A stretch of 64,000 nucleotides of DNA, taken from assembly GCA_023421955.1 (NCBI GenBank), contig JAEZSE010000041.1, positions 62,001-126,000 on the forward strand, written 5' to 3'. Positions within the stretch are counted from its first letter, which is position 1, and every line of letters starts with the position of its first letter. Positions 16,201 through 22,242 of the stretch are shown here, piece by piece. The stretch comes from Bacillota bacterium. GTDB taxonomy: Bacteria > Bacillota > Clostridia > Christensenellales > UMGS416. The position numbers and the translations under genes are program-made. The notes below the pieces were generated by a model that was not told the origin of the DNA, did no database searches, and saw only the letters and a program-made list of their open reading frames with translations.

Positions 16201-16373
16201 TTCCAGGTTCCGTCCAAAGACATGCTCCAACTGGAAATGACGCGATCACATGTTTTGGCCTGGATTTCATTTTCATAAGCGCCCCAGGGTGAGTGAGATT
16301 GCTCCCTGTTAATGGATTTGACGTCCATGTTCTCCCAGTCGTTTTGTGTATGGAACTTTTGGAACAGGCTCAT
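13209..16373 (-). CDS. lacZ: beta-galactosidase, glycoside hydrolase family 2
   Basis: Cytoplasmic enzyme of 1054 residues splitting terminal beta-galactosides. Start at 16373 is chosen for AAGGAG seven bases upstream. Layout follows LacZ: sugar-binding domain 1 (about 40-230, with EDQDYWYLSGIYRSV), Ig-like domain, TIM barrel (about 360-640) and C-terminal beta-domains ending near DYYGLGPVENYRDR and the Bgal small-chain region. The acid/base is E482 in WSLGNESGFG. The nucleophile is E547 in ILVEYLYQIRNAGGG, where LacZ proteins usually have CEYAHAMGN, so this active-site strand is divergent. No signal peptide. A divergent AraC gene shares the upstream region and probably controls it. Confidence 0.93.
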   Translation of the reverse strand: MSLFQKFHTQNDWENMDVKSINREQSHSPWGAYENEIQAKTCDRVISSWSMSLDGTWKFAYYSRPELADCFWTPGYDFSCWNDIKVPGNWEVQGFGEPLYTNVVYPWDHYSTEKQVIHPNKGDAGRGLANPPYIPRDNPTGCYYREFTVPHEWLQREIFIQFKGVETAYYLWINGKEVGYSQDSKLPSEFDITPFVKEGKNTIAVQAMRFAVSTYLEDQDYWYLSGIYRSVCLYAKPQARIVDWKIDAIPDMHSSCGILKADISINRFDGFADYQIKLEISDAQGRLLAFGVSGINPQAVYRPDKSPASNTARIHLKMENILQWTPETPALYTVVMTLISPQGGVVDFESCRVGFKKIEIVNGVVFLNGNRLIVRGVNRHEHEARNGRTVTVEHMTEEIKLMKRLGINSVRTCHYPDDPCWYDLCDELGLLLVCECNLETHGVEGALTRDPSWGTSFLERAIRMVLTHKNHPSIYSWSLGNESGFGANHAGMAGWIREYDPTRLCQYEAGEPGRNISDIRGNMYATQKKIMRMLTDTEDNRPVILVEYLYQIRNAGGGIHKFNELVENYKRFQGGYIWDWQDKCLVAKMPEGKEYFAYGGDFNESIVDWVNPGFMTNNGIVLPDLTPKPVALEVKQAYCPIVFTKPEADNPWAMDLEPDHYIVKNRNLFLDTRPYEAVYAIRENGTVIKTGPYELPFLNAGEDAEVTFACDFDRKPNAECHVEFSVRYAADTAFAPAGYELGCYQFRLNSGAYAYGNKGHGVCTGDKVALEDGQNSLTVTGKHFAVAFDKGSGIIRSYRKDGVEYMLGGPVECFTRPLSGIDAQNGWGRYTIWDGFDPKNTRTALKEFSAEQSGNRAVIYTVREITFTSNPYAILVSTGYTVAGDGEITIRSAFSIDPSLKDMPRVGVEMIIPQGFESLDYYGLGPVENYRDRKVSAKMGVFKSSVEKEHFAFIPPSENGGHEETRWITLSNGDGRAIQISSPIPFHFDVHHNTIEDYKNAKHDHELIRRKESYLHIDVAHSGIGSDMGWSTFLADSDKVKAQNYILEFSINVQ

Positions 16374-16597
16374 AATGAATCTCCTTGCCAACATAGTAAT
16401 TCCGGCTGACTAATACTGATCTCATTATAGGTCCAAGGCAACAGAAATCAAATTTGCAAAATTGTGATGGATCATATAATATATTGCTCTGTAGCCTGTG
16501 GATTGCTCAAAATGCATCCTCATCATTATTTTGTCCGAAGAAGCACAAAATCGGTTTCTGTAATTTGCCAGGCACAGTATTCTGAGAGGCTGTGGTC
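16374..16597. promoter_or_regulatory. divergent promoter region, lacZ / araC-type regulator
   Basis: AT-rich 224-base region between two divergent starts. It holds a TATAAT element at about 16476-16481 for the rightward gene, with a TTGCAA-like box 15 bases upstream, and a minus-strand ribosome site for lacZ at its left end. I see no clear long inverted repeat. Confidence 0.35.
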
Positions 16598-17518
16598 ATG
16601 ATTGACAACATTGATTATCAACCTGCCGATACATCTGCGTCCGCGCCATTGGCGGCCTACAAGGAAATATCCTTCTACACACCCTCTGATATCATAGAAA
16701 AAGAGTCCAAAAATGAGATCCTGGCCAACCTGCTGCTGACGTGGGCAGGCTGCTATACCAAAGCATACGGCCACCTCGTCAGCAAGCGGCTGCTTCAAGA
16801 CTATGTTATGATTTATTGCGTTGAGGGGCTCGGCTGGCTTGAACTGCGCAATAAGCGGTGGATCATTAGCAAGGGAGATGTTTTTGTCTGCCCTCCCGGT
16901 ATGGTGCACTCCTATGGAGCGGATATCGCGGACCCATGGACCAAGTACTGGGTACACTTCAGAGGGGAAAATGCCGGTTCCTACATGGCGATGCTGGGCC
17001 TGTCACCGGACTGCCCCGTCCTGCACCTGGGCGAAAATGTGAAAGTTCTCTCCTGGCTGCAGGACATCTTTACCATTGTAAAAACAGGCTACACGCACAG
17101 CAACTTGATTTTCGCCACTTCCTATCTCGTCAATATCCTGAGCTATATCTATAGCCTGTCCGTAAACACCGGGCTGGCTAATATTGAAAGCATGAATGTG
17201 GAAAAGGTCATACACTATATGCTGGATAATATTGACGGAAACCTGAGCCTCGAGCAATTATCCCAATACTCCAATCTGTCCAGATGCCATTTCGTCCGGC
17301 TTTTTAAAAAGAAGGTAGGCTATACTCCGATGAATTACTATATCCGGCTCAAAGTCCAAAAAGCATGTGAGCTACTGGAGTCTTCGACTGCGAAAATTAA
17401 TAAGATCAGCGGCATGCTCGGCTTTAACAACCCCTATTATTTTTCAATCACTTTCAAAAGAATTGTCGGCCATTCCCCCCAGGCCTATCGTGATATTGCC
17501 CAGAATAAAACCATGTAG
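16598..17518 (+). CDS. AraC-family transcriptional regulator
   Basis: Regulator of 306 residues. The ATG at 16598 is preferred over the GTG at 16592 because it leaves eight bases after GAGAGG. The N-terminal part (about 35-130) is a cupin-like AraC sensor (CVEGLGWLELRNKRW, DVFVCPPGMVHSYG, DPWTKYWVHF). The C-terminal part has two helix-turn-helix units, LSLEQLSQYSNLSRCHFVRL and INKISGMLGFNNPYYFSITF, ending GHSPQAYR. It is divergent from the GH2 beta-galactosidase gene, the usual layout for a local activator of a glycosidase gene. Confidence 0.9.
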   Translation: MIDNIDYQPADTSASAPLAAYKEISFYTPSDIIEKESKNEILANLLLTWAGCYTKAYGHLVSKRLLQDYVMIYCVEGLGWLELRNKRWIISKGDVFVCPPGMVHSYGADIADPWTKYWVHFRGENAGSYMAMLGLSPDCPVLHLGENVKVLSWLQDIFTIVKTGYTHSNLIFATSYLVNILSYIYSLSVNTGLANIESMNVEKVIHYMLDNIDGNLSLEQLSQYSNLSRCHFVRLFKKKVGYTPMNYYIRLKVQKACELLESSTAKINKISGMLGFNNPYYFSITFKRIVGHSPQAYRDIAQNKTM

Positions 17519-17538
17519 TTTTACACAATAACGTCAGA

Positions 17539-17714
17539 TTACCTGCTAATCTTTAGCATAATCCATCTCTCAGCTTCCATCCCTGACTTAAACCCCACAG
17601 CCACCTTGCCCTCAAGCACCGTCACCCTCTCCGCCAACCGCCTAACCAGCTGATCATCATCCCGGCTAATTACGCCCGTCTGGCCATTGAGGAATTCCGT
17701 CATTTCAGCAATGC
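17539..17714 (-). pseudogene. serine recombinase (large resolvase type) C-terminal fragment
   Basis: The minus strand reads RIAEMTEFLNGQTGVISRDD, then DQLVRRLAERVTVLEGKVAV and GFKSG before a stop. FL..Q.G.I...D..LVRRL.E.VTV....V.FKSG is the usual C-terminal region of the large serine recombinases of Clostridia. An in-frame stop lies just upstream and the catalytic domain is absent. This marks a second, different mobile-element family in the same stretch. Confidence 0.65.
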
Positions 17715-17973
17715 GCTATCGTTTGGATTGGCGGTCAGAATTCTGGGTCAATGCAACTTGCTTCATTCCTCGCAGCCTGTGGACACCAATCGAGCCAGGA
17801 TTCTTTGTATCAACTATTGTTTAGATTTGCCTTTAAACACCTCATTAGAAAATGAACGATATGAAAACGCAGTTTCACAATCCAGAGGCAGATTCAACAA
17901 TGGTAGAAGGGGTTCAGGAGTTCGAGCGAATAGAAAAGGATCTGGCGTATCTCCATGGTTTTTGGAGCGATGA
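17715..17973. other. intergenic debris
   Basis: No recognisable gene. A 42-codon open frame at 17852-17980 starts with ATG but has no ribosome site and overlaps the LacI fragment, so I do not call it. Confidence 0.35.
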
Positions 17974-18126
17974 GGATTAACCACAATACGGATGCCGAAG
18001 TGCGAGCAGGGCTGGGAGAGTGCCAGAACACTTATCAGTTTAATAAACGGCGAAACAGTAAAACCAATTGACCTAAATACGAAGCTTATTGTTAGAAGAA
18101 GTGTATTTAATGTAAATGAATATTGA
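17974..18126 (+). pseudogene. LacI-family regulator C-terminal fragment
   Basis: Reads LTTIRMPKCEQGWESARTLI then SLINGETVKPIDLNTKLIVR RS to a stop at 18124-18126. LTTIRMPK.E.G...A..LI..I.GE.V.PI.L.T.LIVRRS is the classic end of LacI/GalR sensor domains. The frame is closed by a stop at 17971-17973 and nothing of the DNA-binding part remains. It precedes a truncated glycosidase gene by 56 bases. Confidence 0.65.
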
Positions 18127-18182
18127 CCAAGTAAAAGAAGGTTAGTATACACTTCGTGGTCTCTAGACCAGGTAGAATAACC

Positions 18183-18402
18183 ATGTATTTTGGTGCAGAT
18201 TATTATCTTGAGCACTGGCCCATGGAAAGATGGGCAATTGATGTAAAAATGATGAAAGAAGTGAACATAAACATTGCTCGCCTTGCAGAACTTGCATGGG
18301 CAAAACTGGAACCTCTAGAAGGACAGTACGATTTTTTGGTTGGATGAAGCTATTGACACATTATCACAGGATAATCCAGATCTGAACCCGGTTGTGACTT
18401 GA
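18183..18402 (+). pseudogene. truncated, frameshifted GH42 beta-galactosidase
   Basis: The start of a GH42 enzyme: MYFGADYYLEHWPMERWAID, then RLAELAWAKLEPLEGQYDF. Within the T run at 18332-18337 the frame slips; the other frame continues WLDEAIDTLSQ as expected for the family, then ends at 18400-18402. Only about 70 of some 680 residues remain. GADYY.EHW places it in a different GH42 subgroup from the intact enzyme at 25377. Confidence 0.65.
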
Positions 18403-18429
18403 GATACGATAGCCCATCTCTTCATTGAA

Positions 18430-20544
18430 TCAGCGTTGGTTGAGAGGAGGTATTATAGCCTGGCTCACTTGGAGCGCGCGCACCTGAGCCCGTGTAAAAT
18501 GACGAGCTGCCTTTGACCAACGAGATACTGCTGTGTTTCCTGCTGCCTTTTTTGCTTCCTCCTCAGACTTGACACCTTCTCTGTATTCTGCCTGTGCTTG
18601 TTCCAGAAGCTTGTTCAGTCGGCCCTTGACAGATATCGAGAAATCCGAATTTGCCAGCGCGCAACTTGCCTCATTAGCATTCTCTTGTGCTTTTTGTTTG
18701 GCATGCAGGACAACGCCTTCAGGGTCTGAAGCAAGTTTAATTTCCCAGAAAGCATTTGTTTCGTTATACATATAGATAACTTGTTTGGGAGAAAACGGCG
18801 CAAGGCCACGTTTCGCTTCTCCGTGGCATAAGGCGAATATTCCTTCGTCTCCATTGTCGGGTTTCATGACTACAGTGATGGTGTTCGTTGAATGGGCAGC
18901 CGATACCTCCCCCCATTTGCCTGTTTGCTCAAATTCATGTACAATCCTTTTCCATTTGCCACGTGGAGGATTTCCGCTTTTGCGTAGAACCATCTTCATA
19001 TATTCAATATCGATCTGGCCAATTGCACGATTCATCATACTGTAATAATAGAGGCATCTATCTCTATTGCTGGTTTGTATCATGCTCTCGCTGGCCTTAA
19101 TGATTTCCCAGGGGTTTCCCACCATACCACGCGTAAAGTTCCTGTACTTAACGGGGTACCAGCCGCCATGCTCGTCCCATTTCCAATTGTCCGGATCATT
19201 TCGCATCCACCACACATCTTTCAAGCCGGGATGCAGGATGCCATTGCAGGCATAAAGGAAATCTGTTTCTCCGAGCATCCCTGATTCCCGGATGGCTACA
19301 GGGGCTTTACGGCACTCGGAGACATAAGCATAATTGCTGTCTGCCCAGAACCCGCCAAGTGAACCCATTACGGTTCCGACATCGCCCACAGGAAAGGACA
19401 GCTCCATCTTGAGCGCGTCCCGCGCGCTGTCTGCAAACCTGAGAATATGAAATATTCCTGTTCCTTTTCTGATGCCATATCCCCACTCGTTCATAGGTTC
19501 GGCGAGCCTTGGCTCGCCGCCGTGTTCAACATATGCCAACCCTTTGTTGTTCATGCCCGGGTGGCCCATCATAAACATACGAGGCGCGCTGCGGATGTCG
19601 CCTGTCACATGAAACGGTGTCGTTATATAGTTGTTGCCTGTTTCGGGAAAGGCTACAATTACAGCGGCGTGAGTTGGATTATGATCACCTGTGGAAGCGG
19701 TTATCAATTTGCCGTCGGCTGATGCCCGCCCCCAGGCTGCAACACCGGAACAAAACGGATGCGCAAGTTCCGATGGGAGGCCGATCTCAGTGATATTATG
19801 AGGCAGTATTGCTGGAGGATTATGCCCAGTCCACAGGTCTAGAACATCTTCATATGATATCAGGACACCCGCGTCCGTCGCCCCAGCCGCCCAGCCCCGG
19901 CAAAAAGCTATGATTTCTGGCGCATATGTGATGATTTGTTTTTCCCATTCCCGCAGTTGATCTTTATCCTCTTGCGTAAATTGCTTTCCGGACTTACTTT
20001 CAAATATCCAGGAACCATAAATCTGGATGACCTGTTGGGCATATTGATAACCCATATCAAAATCTGACCCTTGGAGGATAACCAGGGGAAGGATTTCTGG
20101 CACAAGCGGCACGCCATCTGCGAATAGTATCTCAGTCCCTTTGGTGGTAATCTCCGGTTCGTTGAATGGGATTGATGCCGTTGAATTCGTGCTTAGCGCT
20201 GAAAAAAGCTGTCTGCCCAATGATATTGCCTTTCTAAATAAGCGGTAGGCATTGTTCCAATCATCTTGATTTCCTGTGCCCATTGCTTCTTCCCAATAAT
20301 ACTTGGCTTTTTCCGCTTCAATCACCGCATGGTTGTATTCTGCGATCCTTTGCTCGTAAATCTCATCACAATAACCCAACTTTCCAAGTTCTACGTTTGC
20401 ACGTGTTAATATTTCGGAGACTTGATACTTAAGCTTATTTGCTTTTATCCAGTTTTTGTTTTTCAGCGCATATCTTGCCGATAAGAGCAATACCTTCAGT
20501 TTTGAAACTGTTCTTTTCCCTTGAAGGATATCTCTGCTATTCAT
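18430..20544 (-). CDS. C45-like Ntn-hydrolase (acyl-transferase/peptidase family) with helical flanks
   Basis: Protein of 704 residues; start 20544 follows GGAGGG on the minus strand. The central region (about 140-590) resembles peptidase family C45 and related 6-aminopenicillanate acyltransferase / phospholipase-B-like proteins: GYQYAQQV near 166, the likely autoprocessing and nucleophile Cys265 in AHPFCSGVAAWG, then GKLITASTGDHN, GMNNKGLAYVEHGG and a late NRDRCLYYY stretch. In such enzymes the Cys becomes N-terminal by self-cleavage and attacks an amide. Helical segments of similar pattern flank the core on both sides (about 75-120 and 640-700, each with W..A...F..A). No signal peptide, so probably cytoplasmic. 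It is divergent from a TetR gene with two shared operators. Substrate unknown. Confidence 0.75.
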   Translation of the reverse strand: MNSRDILQGKRTVSKLKVLLLSARYALKNKNWIKANKLKYQVSEILTRANVELGKLGYCDEIYEQRIAEYNHAVIEAEKAKYYWEEAMGTGNQDDWNNAYRLFRKAISLGRQLFSALSTNSTASIPFNEPEITTKGTEILFADGVPLVPEILPLVILQGSDFDMGYQYAQQVIQIYGSWIFESKSGKQFTQEDKDQLREWEKQIITYAPEIIAFCRGWAAGATDAGVLISYEDVLDLWTGHNPPAILPHNITEIGLPSELAHPFCSGVAAWGRASADGKLITASTGDHNPTHAAVIVAFPETGNNYITTPFHVTGDIRSAPRMFMMGHPGMNNKGLAYVEHGGEPRLAEPMNEWGYGIRKGTGIFHILRFADSARDALKMELSFPVGDVGTVMGSLGGFWADSNYAYVSECRKAPVAIRESGMLGETDFLYACNGILHPGLKDVWWMRNDPDNWKWDEHGGWYPVKYRNFTRGMVGNPWEIIKASESMIQTSNRDRCLYYYSMMNRAIGQIDIEYMKMVLRKSGNPPRGKWKRIVHEFEQTGKWGEVSAAHSTNTITVVMKPDNGDEGIFALCHGEAKRGLAPFSPKQVIYMYNETNAFWEIKLASDPEGVVLHAKQKAQENANEASCALANSDFSISVKGRLNKLLEQAQAEYREGVKSEEEAKKAAGNTAVSRWSKAARHFTRAQVRALQVSQAIIPPLNQR

Positions 20545-20561
20545 TATCCACCCTCCAATAA

Positions 20562-20589
20562 ATGAACTATTATGATTTATGTAGTTCAT
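20562..20589. promoter_or_regulatory. operator 1, inverted repeat for the TetR-type regulator
   Basis: Perfect inverted repeat ATGAACTA (20562-20569) and TAGTTCAT (20582-20589) with a 12-base spacer, just upstream of the C45-like gene. An imperfect copy with identical geometry lies 60 bases away. Confidence 0.6.
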
Positions 20590-20621
20590 AATATGCTTTG
20601 CCAAGATGAATGTCAAGCATC

Positions 20622-20649
20622 ATAAACTATTTGATTTGCTAAAGTTCAT
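20622..20649. promoter_or_regulatory. operator 2, matching inverted repeat near the TetR gene
   Basis: ATAAACTA (20622-20629), 12-base spacer, AAGTTCAT (20642-20649). Each half-site differs from operator 1 at one base and the spacing is the same. It lies 40 bases before the TetR start, fitting autorepression. Confidence 0.55.
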
Positions 20650-20688
20650 ATTTGTGATACTATATTTCTAGTGGCAAGGAGTGAACTT

Positions 20689-21285
20689 ATGAACGGCTAT
20701 GAAAAACGTGCAAAGAAAAAGCGTGAAGAAATAATTGAAGCGGCACAATGTTTGCTTTTACAAAACGGGATTACAAATACAACAATTGAGCAGATTGCAG
20801 AAATGGCAAGGGCATCACGCGTTACAGTATTTAAATATTTCGGAGATAAGAAGGGGCTTGTTGAGGAGGTCGTTCGCATATGGGCAAACTTAATCATGCA
20901 GGAGTATCGTAAAATTGTTGAAAGCGATCAGCCCTTTCATGCAAAGGTCAAGCAAATAGTGAAAGGCCTCGAGCAAATAGGGGCCTCGCCTGTAACCGTG
21001 GATATCCGCAGAAACAACGAACTGATGAAGACGATCAATGAGATCATAAAGGAAAGCGGCTTGCCCAAGATAATTGAATTGATTGAAGCTGGAAAGAAGG
21101 CTGGAGTCATTGATCCGTCCCTCGAAAACGATGCAATACTCATCTATTTCTCAGCATTCAGTAGAATTGTTTCCGACCCCAATTATATAATGAAGGACAA
21201 AATAATTCATAATAACCTTTTCAATATGTTTATGGGGGGGTTAATCATGAATTGGTATTCCTTGGATGATTGCGATGACTCATAG
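20689..21285 (+). CDS. TetR-family transcriptional regulator
   Basis: Repressor of 198 residues. ATG at 20689 is chosen for AAGGAG seven bases upstream, in preference to the GTG at 20671. The N-terminal 60 residues form the TetR helix-turn-helix (IIEAAQCLLLQNG then TTIEQIAEMARASRVTVFKY and FGDKKGLVEEV). The rest is an all-helical ligand domain of usual length. It is divergent from the C45-like gene with two matched inverted repeats between them, so it likely controls both genes in response to a small ligand, perhaps a substrate of the C45-like enzyme. Confidence 0.92.
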   Translation: MNGYEKRAKKKREEIIEAAQCLLLQNGITNTTIEQIAEMARASRVTVFKYFGDKKGLVEEVVRIWANLIMQEYRKIVESDQPFHAKVKQIVKGLEQIGASPVTVDIRRNNELMKTINEIIKESGLPKIIELIEAGKKAGVIDPSLENDAILIYFSAFSRIVSDPNYIMKDKIIHNNLFNMFMGGLIMNWYSLDDCDDS

Positions 21286-21372
21286 CGGCAATGTTGATCG
21301 TGAATCACTATTTGTCTTGTCTCTTTGTGATGGTCGGCCTTATTGTGTTCTTTGAGACCGAGACATAACAAC

Positions 21373-21990
21373 TCACTGCCTCCTCTTATAATACCAGTAC
21401 GATACTAGTAAAACGCCAAAACTCATCACTGCTAACCCGAACGTTAATTTTGATGGGAGTTTATATCCGAGGTCTATAGATACAGACGCAAAGAGAAAAA
21501 GTGAGAAAAGTGTAAAAATAAATGATATATAGCCTGCCTTATTCAATATCTGAATATTTCGCTCATCATGTCTCTCAATTTCACTATCTGTATATTTATC
21601 TGGATCCATACAGGCATTCCAATAATCCTTACAACCAAGAACAAATAACGGCACACCAAAACAACGAATTGCAGAATAAACGCTTTCTCCAACAATATTG
21701 TTGAAATCTAGTACAAAACCAGCAATGACTAATATAAGTCCAGAAATGATTAACAATGCTGGAATGATCTTTGTACTTTTATGTCCTCTCTTCAAATCCT
21801 CCTCGAAAATAAAGATCTCCTCAATGTTCATTTCAAAATAGCGAGCCAGTTTTGATGCAAGGATGATTGATGGATTATATCGTCCGGCTTCGATTGAACA
21901 AATTGTCTTGCGCGAAACTTCCATTTGCCGCGCCAACTCTTCCTGTGTAACGGACTTTTGCTCCCTAATTTCCTCGAGCCGGTTCTTCAA
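21373..21990 (-). CDS. XRE-family regulator with membrane segments
   Basis: Protein of 205 residues starting with TTG at 21990 behind a G-rich ribosome site. Residues 4-58 are a Cro/CI-type helix-turn-helix (REQKSVTQEELARQMEVSRK then TICSIEAGRYNPS) followed by the usual ASKLARYFEMNIEEIF. The remainder has four hydrophobic helices (about 77-98, 105-120, 150-170 and 178-200) and a charged middle (SEIERHDERNIQILNKAG) seen in DUF2178-like membrane proteins. This is a DNA-binding domain tethered to the membrane, a layout found in small clostridial regulators. Neighbours give no clear target. Confidence 0.82.
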   Translation of the reverse strand: MKNRLEEIREQKSVTQEELARQMEVSRKTICSIEAGRYNPSIILASKLARYFEMNIEEIFIFEEDLKRGHKSTKIIPALLIISGLILVIAGFVLDFNNIVGESVYSAIRCFGVPLFVLGCKDYWNACMDPDKYTDSEIERHDERNIQILNKAGYISFIFTLFSLFLFASVSIDLGYKLPSKLTFGLAVMSFGVLLVSYWYYKRRQ

Positions 21991-22242
21991 AATATTACCC
22001 CCCCAAAATAATGATAATGTATTATTTTATTACAATAGCATGCAAATTTTCACATAACAAGTATATTTATGTTTATGGTTACTTAATAGGCTAGACCTGT
22101 GTGAAAGTGTAAATAGCACTTTCAAATGGACGTTATTTGAAGTAAGATGCCATTGTATTACTCGTTCTGTTTCCTTGGTGTTTACAGTGGAATTATTCCA
22201 GGATCGAGCAGTTTGTGGCCTTATTGATCGGGAGGTGCTCCT

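Noticed and set aside
17852..17980. 42-codon open frame opening MNDMKTQFHNPEADS
   Set aside because: No ribosome site, lies in gene debris and overlaps the LacI fragment; no family recognised.
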